Shown: one piece after another, positions 16,652 through 24,406 of the stretch
Layout: each line of letters opens with the position of its first letter
Position numbering within the stretch: the first letter of the stretch is position 1
Origin: Deltaproteobacteria bacterium
GTDB taxonomy: Bacteria; Myxococcota_A; UBA9160; PR03
Direction of reading: 5' to 3'
NCBI GenBank assembly: GCA_035063765.1
Contig: JAPSFT010000006.1
Coordinates: 186,001 to 250,000 of the forward strand
DNA length: 64,000 bases
Translations under genes and position numbers: made by a program
Notes under the pieces: generated by a model
Told to the model about the DNA's origin: nothing
Seen by the model: the letters and a program-made list of their open reading frames with translations, nothing else
Database searches by the model: none

Positions 16652-19381
16652 CTACCCGACCCGGCTCGCGGTCGCGAGCATGCGCTGCGACTGGACCCGG
16701 TTCAGGTTGCGGTAGACGAGCGCCGCGGTGCGCGGATAGCGGCGGCGCAGGCGCTCGAGGTCGCTCCCGTCGAAGCGCACGAGCCGCACGTCCTCGAGGG
16801 CGTGCACGTCGGCCGCGCGGCGGGTCGAGAAGAGCCCGATCTCGCCGACCACGTCGCCGCGGCCGTACTCGAAGAGGGCCACCGCACCGCTCTCGCGGGT
16901 GGCGCACAGCCGTCCCTCGAGCACGACGTAGGCGTGCCGGCCCTCGTCGCCCGCCCGCATCAGGAGCTCGCCCGCGCCGAGCCGCCGCACGGTCGCCATC
17001 AGCACGAAGATCCGGGCCTGGCGCCTGCTCATGCCGTCGAAGAGCGGGATCTGGTGCTGCGGGTCGGCCCCGAGGTCGAGGGTCAAGACCTCCCACAGGG
17101 TCACCACCCGCACGCCGGCGCACAGGGCCGGCGTCACGGTGACGTCCGCCACCCAGCCGAGCGCGAGCGTGGCGGCGGCCAGCAGGCCGAACTGGGCCTG
17201 GCTGCGCAGCTCGGAGAAGGCCAGCACCGCGAAGCCGAGGCACAGCCCGACGAGCGTGAAGGTGACCGGGCGCAGGACGGCGCGCAGCGAGGCGAGCAGC
17301 GCGCGGCGCTCGTCGGCGAGCCGACGCGCCTCGGTGTTGAAGCGGGCCATGAAGTGGATCGTGTCGTCGGCGGCGATGCCGAGCGCGATGCTGCCGATCA
17401 GGCTGGTCCAGGGATTCAGGGGGATGCCCGAGACCCCGAGTGCACCGTAGTAGAGCGCGATCGGCACCACGTTCGGGAACAGCGCGAGCAGGCCCACGCG
17501 CCACGAGGTGAAGAGCGCCGCCAGGCACAGGTAGATCGCGGCGAAGGCCGCGACGAGGCTGCTCCACTGGCCGCGCGAGAGGTCGTCGATGCTCTCGCCG
17601 AGCAGCACCACGTTGCCGGTCGGCTCGCCGCGCAGCCCCGGCGGCAGCGCGGCGAGCTGCGCGTCGATGCGCGCCACCAGGTCGGCGACGCCGCGCGAGT
17701 CGCCGACCGTCGAGCGCACCACCAGGTTGGCGGTCCGGTACTGCGCGTCCACGAGCCGGCTCATCTCGTCGTTGGCCCCGAAGAGCAGGAGCTGGTGGAC
17801 CTGCCGCCGGGTCTCGGGCACCGCGTAGGCGGCGGGATCGCCGTCGTGGAGCGCCTGGTTGAGGAGCTTCACGGTGTCGACCAGCGAGAGCGTGCCGCCC
17901 ACCTCGGGCTGCTGCGCGAGCCAGCCCTGGAGCGCCTCGAGGGCCCGCAGGTTGGCGGGCTCGAGGAACGTCTCGGGCGCGTCGCCCTGCACCGGGATCT
18001 GGATCAGGTTGGCGCCGCCCAGGCGCTCGTTCACGGCCTCGAAGGCGACGCGCAGGGGGGCCCCGGGGTCGAGGTTGCCCACGAACTCGGTGGACGTCTC
18101 GATGCCCCGCGCCGCGAGGAGCGACATCCCGATCGCAGCGAGGGCCACGGCGATCACCGCGCGCCGGCGCGTCCAGGCGAGCCGCGCGAGCGCCTCGGCG
18201 AGGCGGTCGATCCAGTCGCCGGAGCGCGGCGGGCGCAGGGCGCGCCCGCGCCCGAGCGCCAGCACCGCCGGCGTGAAGGTGAGAGCGGCCAGCACCGCGA
18301 AGGCGACCCCGAGCATCGCGAACAGCCCGAAGCGCCGGATCGCCACGATCGGCGAGAGCGCGAGCGAGGCGAAGCCGACGGCCGTGGTGAGCCCCGCCAG
18401 CAGCACCGGCACGCCGACGTCGTCGAGCGCCGCGCGCGCGATCGCGAGCCGGCCCCGCCGGTCGGGGGCGGCGGCGGCGGCGTTCTGCAGGGCGCCGAAC
18501 TCCGCCACCACGTGCATCGCGTAGGCGAAGCCCACCGTCACGACCAGCGGCGGGAGGATGGTGGTCACGAGATCGAGGCGCAGGCCCAGCCAGGCCAGCA
18601 CCCCGAGCGTCCAGACGAGCGCCAGCGAGACCGTCGCGATCGGGACCAGGACCCCCGTCGCCGTGCGGAACGCGACGGCCAGCACGCCGCACAAGACGAG
18701 CACCGTCGCGGGCAACAGGAGCGCGAGCTCGCGCAGGAGCAGGTCGCTCAACCGGGCGGTGGCGTAGGGGATGCCGCTGATCCAGACCGCCGCGGGGCCG
18801 GCCTCCTCGCGCGCCACCGCCTCGATCCGGTCGGCGAGACCGCTCGCCACCAGCGCCGCGTCGTCGAGCCGCTCGGGATACACGAAGATCGCCGCCGTGC
18901 GCGCGTCCTCGGAGACCAGCGTGCCGCGGTAGAGGGGGCTCGCCAGCACGCGCGCGCGCAGGGCGGCCCGCGCGGCGGGATCTGCGGGAACGTCCTCGAG
19001 CAGCGGCACCACCTCGATGTCGCCGCCCGCGCTCCGCACGTCGGGGACGGTCGTGAGCGACACCACGTGGTGGACGTGGGCGAGCGCGCGCAGCCGCGCC
19101 GAGAGCCGCCCGATCCGCGCGAGCGCCTCGGGCGCGAAGACGTCGTCCGCGCCGAGCGCCACCACGAAGGGCTCGTCGCTCCCGAGCAGCTGGCGCGCGC
19201 GCTCCCAGTGCTCGCGTGCGTCCCCGCTCGCGGGCAGCAGGTGCACGGGCGCAGGATCGACCCCGAGACGGAGCCTGCCGCTGCGCCAGTCGACGAAGCC
19301 GGCCGCGGCGAGCAGGGTCGCCGCCGCCAGCGCGGCGAGCAGCAGGCGGGGACGCGACAGGATGGCGTGGAGCCAGCGAAT
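16652..19381 (-). CDS. MMPL/RND-type exporter with C-terminal cyclic-nucleotide-binding-like domain
   Basis: An RND-superfamily exporter with two blocks of membrane helices, each after a large periplasmic loop. Near the C-terminus (about residues 770-900) lies a cNMP-binding-like fold with GDEGRHAYVVLEGRLCA and GEIGLFSTRRAADV. The first transmembrane helix, SRPRLLLAALAAATLLAAAG, is encoded upstream of the first standard start codon (GTG at 19246), directly after the in-frame TAG of the preceding gene. I therefore place the start at ATT 19381, giving 909 residues; a CTG start is also possible. The usual LolA-like partner gene precedes it. Likely role: export or transfer of lipids or hydrophobic molecules to the outer envelope. 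Confidence 0.8.
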   Translation of the reverse strand: MRWLHAILSRPRLLLAALAAATLLAAAGFVDWRSGRLRLGVDPAPVHLLPASGDAREHWERARQLLGSDEPFVVALGADDVFAPEALARIGRLSARLRALAHVHHVVSLTTVPDVRSAGGDIEVVPLLEDVPADPAARAALRARVLASPLYRGTLVSEDARTAAIFVYPERLDDAALVASGLADRIEAVAREEAGPAAVWISGIPYATARLSDLLLRELALLLPATVLVLCGVLAVAFRTATGVLVPIATVSLALVWTLGVLAWLGLRLDLVTTILPPLVVTVGFAYAMHVVAEFGALQNAAAAAPDRRGRLAIARAALDDVGVPVLLAGLTTAVGFASLALSPIVAIRRFGLFAMLGVAFAVLAALTFTPAVLALGRGRALRPPRSGDWIDRLAEALARLAWTRRRAVIAVALAAIGMSLLAARGIETSTEFVGNLDPGAPLRVAFEAVNERLGGANLIQIPVQGDAPETFLEPANLRALEALQGWLAQQPEVGGTLSLVDTVKLLNQALHDGDPAAYAVPETRRQVHQLLLFGANDEMSRLVDAQYRTANLVVRSTVGDSRGVADLVARIDAQLAALPPGLRGEPTGNVVLLGESIDDLSRGQWSSLVAAFAAIYLCLAALFTSWRVGLLALFPNVVPIALYYGALGVSGIPLNPWTSLIGSIALGIAADDTIHFMARFNTEARRLADERRALLASLRAVLRPVTFTLVGLCLGFAVLAFSELRSQAQFGLLAAATLALGWVADVTVTPALCAGVRVVTLWEVLTLDLGADPQHQIPLFDGMSRRQARIFVLMATVRRLGAGELLMRAGDEGRHAYVVLEGRLCATRESGAVALFEYGRGDVVGEIGLFSTRRAADVHALEDVRLVRFDGSDLERLRRRYPRTAALVYRNLNRVQSQRMLATASRVG

Positions 19382-19387
19382 GGCGAC

Positions 19388-20182
19388 CTAGTTCCCCTGG
19401 GTCAGCGCGCGCTCGCTGAAGAGCTTGTCCGGCAGATTCGTGTCGATCTCGAGCCTGCCGAGCTCGACGCGCGTCTCGGTCTGCTCCTGGAGGTCGCGCA
19501 GCACCACCGTGTGGGCGGCCCAGACCTCGCCGTGCTTCGTGAGCGACGACGGGTCGGCGGTGAGCTCCTTCGCCAGGCTGCCGCCGCGCGCGAAGAGCTC
19601 GAGCCGGAGAGGCACGCAGGTCTCCTGGTCGATCCAGGCGCGGACCTCGCCGTACTCGGACTCCGGCGGGGGCCGGAGCGTCACCACGTAGGTGGCGCGG
19701 CCCGCCTGCTCGGCGTCCGGCTGGCGCTCGACGGCGGCGGCCTCGAAGAGGTGGCGCAGCCGGCGCATGTCCTCGTAGCTGAAGTCGGTCCCGAAGAGCG
19801 AGCCCGCGAGCGCGTGCGAGGTGATGCGCCGCACCTTCTGGAACTCCGGCAGGTAGACGAACACGTCGACCGTCTCGGGCCGCTCGATCAGCAGGTAGGC
19901 GGAGCCGCGCAGGTCGGGCGGGAAGTCGATACGGATCAGCGAGCGCGAGAGGTCGCCCTCCCACTTCTTCCAGTAGGCGGTGCCGGCGAGGGTGCGCGTG
20001 CTGCCGGTGCGGTCCTTCGACTCGAAGCGCACGCTCTGCTCGCTCGAGCGCTGCGGCAGGTTGCGGCGCAGGCAGGCCTCGATGGGCGCGACGCCGGCGG
20101 CGGCCTCGGAGCCGGCGCGGGCGGGCGAACCCGGTGCCATCGCGAGCGCGAGCAGGAGCCCCCAGCCCGGAGCGATCCGCAT
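19388..20182 (-). CDS. Outer membrane lipoprotein-sorting (LolA-like) protein
   Basis: A 264-residue protein with a signal peptide (GLLLALAMAPGSPARAG) and the COG2834 outer-membrane lipoprotein-sorting pattern: GTAYWKKWEGD, DFPPDLRGSAYLL, VYLPEFQKVRRI and LFGTDFSYEDMRRL. Proteins of this family have a LolA-like half-barrel that binds acyl chains and very often stand next to MMPL exporters, as here. The TAG stop is followed in the same frame by the MMPL coding sequence with no spacer. Likely role: periplasmic carrier handing hydrophobic cargo to or from the exporter. It heads a three-gene operon. Confidence 0.88.
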   Translation of the reverse strand: MRIAPGWGLLLALAMAPGSPARAGSEAAAGVAPIEACLRRNLPQRSSEQSVRFESKDRTGSTRTLAGTAYWKKWEGDLSRSLIRIDFPPDLRGSAYLLIERPETVDVFVYLPEFQKVRRITSHALAGSLFGTDFSYEDMRRLRHLFEAAAVERQPDAEQAGRATYVVTLRPPPESEYGEVRAWIDQETCVPLRLELFARGGSLAKELTADPSSLTKHGEVWAAHTVVLRDLQEQTETRVELGRLEIDTNLPDKLFSERALTQGN

Positions 20183-20275
20183 CTCTTGTCTCCTCGGCGA
20201 CCCCCGCAGGGCCCGGAGCGTAGCGGTCCATACCCTTATACCAGCGACTCGGGTACCTTGGCCCGACCTCGGCGG

Positions 20276-20409
20276 CCTGCGCGGAGAGAGGATCGCAGGG
20301 TCCCGCTCGAGCTCGAAGCCCGGTGAACCCCGTCAGGCCCGGAAGGGAGCAGCGGTAGCGGGGCAACGGCGGCGAGCGGGGGCGCCCTGCGGTCTTCTCT
20401 CCGCGCAGG
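20276..20409 (+). ncRNA. ffs: Signal recognition particle RNA (4.5S-type)
   Basis: The conserved SRP core is unmistakable: GTGAACCCCGTCAGGCCC runs into GGAAGGGAGCAGCGGTAGCG (20323-20360), including the GGAA tetraloop and the asymmetric loop that bind Ffh. The ends pair as a long hairpin: CCTGCGCGGAGA at 20276 with TCTCCGCGCAGG at its 3' end, and CGCAGGG with CCCTGCG inside. The RNA joins Ffh to target membrane proteins to the translocon. It lies just upstream of dnaX, an arrangement seen in other bacteria. End positions are inferred from base pairing. Confidence 0.92.
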
Positions 20410-20495
20410 GGGACAGTCCCGGCGATTCGGCGATTCTCCGCGACGTCCGCCGAGCGCTCCGCAACGCGAATCGCCGAATCGCCGGGACTGTCCCC
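20409..20495. repeat. Palindromic repeat element with 28-bp perfect arms between SRP RNA and dnaX
   Basis: The left arm (20409-20436) reads GGGGACAGTCCC then GGCGATTCGGCGATTC; the right arm (20468-20495) is its exact reverse complement, with a 31-base centre. The arm itself contains the short palindrome GGGGACAGTCCC and a tandem GGCGATTC. This is the structure of a REP/BIME or MITE-like element. A single-arm copy with one changed base lies at 46234-46262. The element starts at the last base of the SRP RNA and stops two bases before the dnaX start codon. No transposase is nearby. Confidence 0.75.
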
Positions 20496-20497
20496 GC

Positions 20498-22240
20498 TTG
20501 AGCTACCAGGTTCTCGCTCGCAAATGGCGGCCGCAGCGCTTCGATGACGTGACGGGCCAGGAGCACGTCACGAGGGCGCTGCGCAATGCGATCGCGCAGG
20601 GCCGGGTCCCGCACGCGGTGCTCCTGTGCGGGCCGCGCGGGGTCGGCAAGACCACGATCGCGAGGATCCTGGCGCGCTGCCTGAACTGCGAGAAGGGGCC
20701 GACCGACACGCCCTGCGGCGAGTGCAGCTCGTGCCTCGAGATCGCCGCGGGCACCTCGACCGACGTGCAGGAGATCGACGCCGCGAGCCGCACCTCGGTC
20801 GACGACGTGCGCGATCTGATCGAGTCGATCCGCTACGCCCCCCAGCCCGGCAAGCACCGCATCTACGTCGTGGACGAGGTGCACATGCTCTCGGTCCCGG
20901 CCTTCAACGCGCTGCTCAAGACGCTCGAGGAGCCGCCCCCGCGCAGCCTCTTCGTGTTCGCGACGACGAACCCGGAGAAGATCCCCTTCACCGTCACCTC
21001 GCGCTGCCAGCGCTACGAGCTGCGCCGGCTGCCGACCGCCGAGATCGCGGCGCGCCTCGCCGAGGTGGCGCAGGCCGAGGCGGTCGCGATCTCGCCGCGC
21101 AGCCTCCAGGCGATCGCGCGCGAGAGCCAGGGCTCGCTGCGCGACGGGCTCACCCTGCTCGACCAGGTGATCGCGGTCGGCGGCACCGAGGTGGACGACG
21201 AGCGGGTCGCCCAGGTCCTCGACCTGGTCGACCGCCACGTGCTGGTCGAGGCGGTGGCCGCCTGCGTCGACGCCGATCCCCCGCGCGCGCTCGCCGCGCT
21301 GGGGCGTGCCGCCGCGCTCGGGATCGACGCGAAGCGCCTGGGGGCTGCGCTGCTCGGGGTGCTGCGCGATCTCGTCGTGCTGCGCGTGGCGCCCGACGCG
21401 CCCGAGCTGGTCGAGGGCAGCGATGCCGAGCTCGAGGAGCTGCGCGCCCTCGCTGCGCGAGCCGACGCGGGCCGGGTCCGGCGCATGTTCCGCGCGCTCC
21501 TGCGCGAGCAGGAGGACCTGGCCTGGGCGCCGGAGCCGATGGCGGTGCTCGAGATGGCCCTGGTGCGGCTCGCGACGAGCGCGAGCGGCGAGGACGCCGC
21601 CGCCCTGCTCGCGCGCCTCGACGCGCTCGAGCGCCGGCTCGCGGGCGCCGGGCCACCCGACGAGCCCGGATCGGGCGGCGGCGGTGGCGGCGGCGGCGGC
21701 GGCAGCGCGGGTCGGGGTCCGCAGGGCGCCACGGAGAGGCCGGCGCGCTCCGCCCGAAGACCCGCCACGCCCGCGGCCACCACCGACGCCCCGCCCCTCA
21801 CCCCTCCCCCCTCCGCGGTCCTCGACCGCCTCCGGGCGGCCCTCGCCGAGAGCGACCGTGGCCTCGCCCTCGCGCTCGAGGACGCGACGCTCCTCGAGCA
21901 CGATGCGCAGCGCCTGGTGCTCGCCGTCGCCGAGCCCTTCGCCACGCGCCGGCTCGAGCGCCGGCTCGGAGATCTCGAGGCGGCGGCCGCGCGCCTGTTC
22001 GGGCGCCCGCTGCGGCTCGTCCTCCGAAGCGCGGAGGCACCGGCGCCCCCGCACGCGGCGGGCGCCTCCCCCCCGCGCCCCGACGCCGACGAGGAGCTCC
22101 TGCGCCGCCGACGCCGCGCGGCGCTCGACCACCCGGCCGTGAACGCGGCGCTCGAGATCCTCGGCGGCGACGTCGTCGAGGTCCGGCCCCTCGGGAGCGG
22201 GCGCAGCGGCTCCCTCGCTGAGCCCGGAGGCGAGGGATGA
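20498..22240 (+). CDS. dnaX: DNA polymerase III subunit gamma/tau
   Basis: The TTG at 20498 gives MSYQVLARKWRPQRFDDVTG, the standard DnaX N-terminus, so the start is confident even though no ribosome-binding site is visible: the preceding bases are the right arm of the palindromic repeat. The 580-residue clamp-loader ATPase has Walker A GPRGVGKTT near residue 46, a four-cysteine zinc module (CLNC ... CGECSSC), a DEVHMLS Walker B and sensor SRC. A run of about ten glycines near residue 390 separates the ATPase and helical collar from a poorly conserved tau-like C-terminus. It overlaps ybaB by four bases. No A-rich slippery site was seen, so a separate gamma form is not predicted. Confidence 0.95.
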   Translation: MSYQVLARKWRPQRFDDVTGQEHVTRALRNAIAQGRVPHAVLLCGPRGVGKTTIARILARCLNCEKGPTDTPCGECSSCLEIAAGTSTDVQEIDAASRTSVDDVRDLIESIRYAPQPGKHRIYVVDEVHMLSVPAFNALLKTLEEPPPRSLFVFATTNPEKIPFTVTSRCQRYELRRLPTAEIAARLAEVAQAEAVAISPRSLQAIARESQGSLRDGLTLLDQVIAVGGTEVDDERVAQVLDLVDRHVLVEAVAACVDADPPRALAALGRAAALGIDAKRLGAALLGVLRDLVVLRVAPDAPELVEGSDAELEELRALAARADAGRVRRMFRALLREQEDLAWAPEPMAVLEMALVRLATSASGEDAAALLARLDALERRLAGAGPPDEPGSGGGGGGGGGGSAGRGPQGATERPARSARRPATPAATTDAPPLTPPPSAVLDRLRAALAESDRGLALALEDATLLEHDAQRLVLAVAEPFATRRLERRLGDLEAAAARLFGRPLRLVLRSAEAPAPPHAAGASPPRPDADEELLRRRRRAALDHPAVNAALEILGGDVVEVRPLGSGRSGSLAEPGGEG

Positions 22241-22563
22241 GCGCCCCCGACCTCGGCGCCTGGATGCGCCGCGCCCAGGAGATGCAGGGCAAGCTCGCGG
22301 AGCTCCAGCGCGAGCTCGCGCGGCGCACGGTGCAGGGCAGCGCGGGCGCCGGCCTCGTCACCGCCACCGTGAGCGGCGAGCTGCGCGTGCTCGCGATCGA
22401 GATCGACCCGAAGCTCTTCGCCGAGGGCGACCGCGCGCTCCTCCAGGACCTGACCGCCGCCGCCGTGAACGCCGCGCTCCAGAGCGCCCAGCGCCTGGTC
22501 CAGGAGGAGATGCAGCGCGCCGCGGGCTCGCTCGCGCTGCCGCTGCCCGGCGCCCCGGGCTGA
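22237..22563 (+). CDS. ybaB: YbaB/EbfC family nucleoid-associated protein
   Basis: A 108-residue protein starting at ATG 22237, overlapping the dnaX stop (ATGA). MRRAQEMQGKLAELQREL, the central GLVTATVSGELRVLAIEID and the C-terminal AVNAALQSAQRLVQEEMQ match YbaB/EbfC, small dimeric DNA-binding proteins that coat the nucleoid. Its place between dnaX and recR is the conserved bacterial arrangement, which secures the identification. Confidence 0.93.
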   Translation: MSAPDLGAWMRRAQEMQGKLAELQRELARRTVQGSAGAGLVTATVSGELRVLAIEIDPKLFAEGDRALLQDLTAAAVNAALQSAQRLVQEEMQRAAGSLALPLPGAPG

Positions 22564-22566
22564 CGC

Positions 22567-23163
22567 GTGCGCTCCTCGCCCCCGATCGAACGCCTCGTCG
22601 CCGCGCTGCGCCGGCTGCCCGGGATCGGCGAGAAGAGCGCGGCGCGGCTCGCCTTCCACCTGCTCTCGTCCCCCGACGCGCAGGTGCAGGAGCTGGCCGA
22701 GGCGATCGTGCGGCTCAAGCGCGAGATCGTGCTCTGCGCCGAGTGCTTCGACCTGACCGACGCCTCGCCCTGCGCGATCTGCCGGGACCCACGCCGCGAC
22801 GCGGCGCTCCTGTGCGTCGTCGAGGAGCCGGCCGACCTGGCCGCGATCGAGGCCTCGGGGCGCTTCGCCGGCCGCTACCACGTGCTCGGCGGCGCCCTCG
22901 CGCCGATCGACGGGATCGGGCCCGAGGAGCTGCGCATCGCCGAGCTCGAGGAGCGCGTGCGCAAGGGCGCCGTGCGCGAGGTGATCCTCGCCACGAACCC
23001 GACCGCCGAGGGCGACGCCACCGCCCACCTGCTGGCCGACCGCCTGCGGGGCGCCACGGTCCGGGTCACCCGGATCGCCTCGGGCATGCCCCTCGGCGGC
23101 GACCTCGAGTACGCCGACCACGTGACCGTCGGCCGCTCCCTGGACTACCGGCGGGAGATGTGA
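22567..23163 (+). CDS. recR: Recombination mediator protein RecR
   Basis: A 198-residue protein, the normal RecR length, from the GTG at 22567. In order it has the helix-hairpin-helix LRRLPGIGEKSAARLAFHLL (about residues 13-32), the zinc finger CAECFDLTDASPCAIC (about 58-73) and a Toprim domain with VVEEPADLAAIE and LGGALAPIDGIGPEEL. RecR acts with RecO and RecF to load RecA onto gapped DNA. It follows ybaB after three bases, in the conserved dnaX-ybaB-recR operon. Confidence 0.95.
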   Translation: MRSSPPIERLVAALRRLPGIGEKSAARLAFHLLSSPDAQVQELAEAIVRLKREIVLCAECFDLTDASPCAICRDPRRDAALLCVVEEPADLAAIEASGRFAGRYHVLGGALAPIDGIGPEELRIAELEERVRKGAVREVILATNPTAEGDATAHLLADRLRGATVRVTRIASGMPLGGDLEYADHVTVGRSLDYRREM

Positions 23164-23302
23164 CGGGCTCCCCCTAAAGCCGCGGTCCGCGCCCGCCGAT
23201 GCGCCGGAGGATCCGAGAGCGAAGCTGCTTGCCGCGCGCCCGTCTCCGGGACTAGAGTGGGCCGCCCGACGAGCCAACGTCTACCACGACTTGCGGACGG
23301 AC

Positions 23303-23797
23303 ATGCCGATCGTCGACACCCAGCTCGTGCTGTACGACGAGGACTACCGCAAGGTCCTGGGCGTCTGCGAGCGCCTGGCGCGCGACGCCCATGCCAAGGG
23401 CGTCTTCGTGGTGGACAAGAACGGCCAGCTCCTCGCCGAGGCGGGCGACGTGCGCGGCATCGACACCACGAGCCTCGCCTCCCTGACCGCGGGCTCGATC
23501 GCCGCCACCGGCGGCCTCGCCAAGATCATCGGCGAGGAGGAGTTCCCGATCCACTTCCACCAGGGCGCCCGCGACAACCTCCACATGACCGTGGTGGGCG
23601 GGCGCATCATCCTGGTCGTGGTCTTCGACGAGCGCTCGTCGCTCGGCCTCGTGCGGCTGCGCGTCAAGAAGGCCGGCTCCGAGCTGGCCCGGCTCTTCGA
23701 GGAGATCCGCAAGAAGAGCGAGCGCGCCCGGGCGAGCGGAGGAAGTCCCTTCGCCGAGATCACCGACGACGACATCGACAAGCTCTTCGCGGACTGA
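23303..23797 (+). CDS. mglB: Roadblock/LC7 domain protein, MglB-type GTPase-activating partner
   Basis: I chose the ATG at 23303 (MPIVDTQLVLYDEDYRKVLG) over an in-frame TTG four codons upstream. The 164-residue product carries a roadblock/LC7 fold: VFVVDKNGQLLAEAGD, LASLTAGSIAATGGLAKIIG and the long strand NLHMTVVGGRIILVVVFDE. A charged C-terminal tail ends DDDIDKLFAD. The MglA GTPase gene starts ten bases after its stop, the standard mglBA order. In Myxococcus, MglB stimulates MglA GTP hydrolysis and marks the lagging pole. By analogy this pair sets cell polarity, for motility or another polar process not seen here. Confidence 0.88.
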   Translation: MPIVDTQLVLYDEDYRKVLGVCERLARDAHAKGVFVVDKNGQLLAEAGDVRGIDTTSLASLTAGSIAATGGLAKIIGEEEFPIHFHQGARDNLHMTVVGGRIILVVVFDERSSLGLVRLRVKKAGSELARLFEEIRKKSERARASGGSPFAEITDDDIDKLFAD

Positions 23798-23806
23798 CGC
23801 TGCCCC

Positions 23807-24397
23807 ATGTCGTTCATCAACTACGCATCGCGCGAGATCAACTGCAAGATCGTCTACTACGGCCCCGGCCTGTGCGGGAAGACGACGAACCTCCAGTACA
23901 TCTACCAGAAGACGAACCCCGACCTGAAGGGGAAGATGATCTCGCTCGCCACCGAGACCGAGCGCACGCTCTTCTTCGACTTCCTGCCGCTGGCGCTCGG
24001 GCAGATCCGCGGCTTCAAGACGCGCTTCCACCTCTACACGGTGCCCGGCCAGGTCTTCTACGACGCCAGCCGCAAGCTGATCCTGAAGGGCGTCGACGGC
24101 GTGGTGTTCGTGGCCGACAGCCAGATCGAGCGCATGGAGGCGAACCTCGAGAGCCTCGACAACCTGCGCGTCAACCTCTCCGAGCAGGGCTACGACCTCG
24201 ACAAGCTCCCCTACGTCGTGCAGTACAACAAGCGCGACCTGCCCAACGCCGCGACGCTCGAGGAGATGCGGCCCCAGCTCAACCCGGCCGGCGTCCCCGA
24301 CTTCGAGGCCAGCGCCAACGTCGGCAAGGGCGTCTTCGAGACGCTCAAGATGTGCGCGAAGGGCGTGCTCTCGGATCTGCGGAGGATGGCGCGCTAG
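23807..24397 (+). CDS. mglA: MglA-type small Ras-like GTPase
   Basis: A 196-residue GTPase beginning [19 protein letters not shown]. It shows the P-loop [11 protein letters not shown] (about residues 19-29), [20 protein letters not shown] at the switch II position, with the bacterial TVPGQ in place of DTAGQ, and NKRD (G4). These are the defining MglA features. MglA-GTP localises to the leading pole and recruits motility machinery in Myxococcus. The gene is paired with the roadblock protein just upstream, and neither pili nor gliding genes are visible here, so the downstream output is unknown. Confidence 0.93.
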   Translation: MSFINYASREINCKIVYYGPGLCGKTTNLQYIYQKTNPDLKGKMISLATETERTLFFDFLPLALGQIRGFKTRFHLYTVPGQVFYDASRKLILKGVDGVVFVADSQIERMEANLESLDNLRVNLSEQGYDLDKLPYVVQYNKRDLPNAATLEEMRPQLNPAGVPDFEASANVGKGVFETLKMCAKGVLSDLRRMAR

Positions 24398-24406
24398 CCT
24401 GCCGGC

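Noticed and set aside
16490-20326. A very long open frame (about 1280 codons) on the plus strand opposite the transporter operon
   Set aside because: It is an antisense shadow of third-position GC bias: the product is Arg/Glu/His-rich low complexity, while the opposite strand encodes recognisable MMPL and MFS-HEAT proteins.
13581-20366. A single 2261-codon open frame covering three genes on the minus strand
   Set aside because: Only its last 1020 codons (the MFS-HEAT protein) are real. The rest runs in the wrong frame through the MMPL and LolA-like genes and gives Arg/Ala-rich nonsense.
20498-22240. Programmed frameshift in dnaX
   Set aside because: No A-AAA-AAG-type slippery run is present; the GGC-rich stretch near codon 390 simply codes for a glycine linker.
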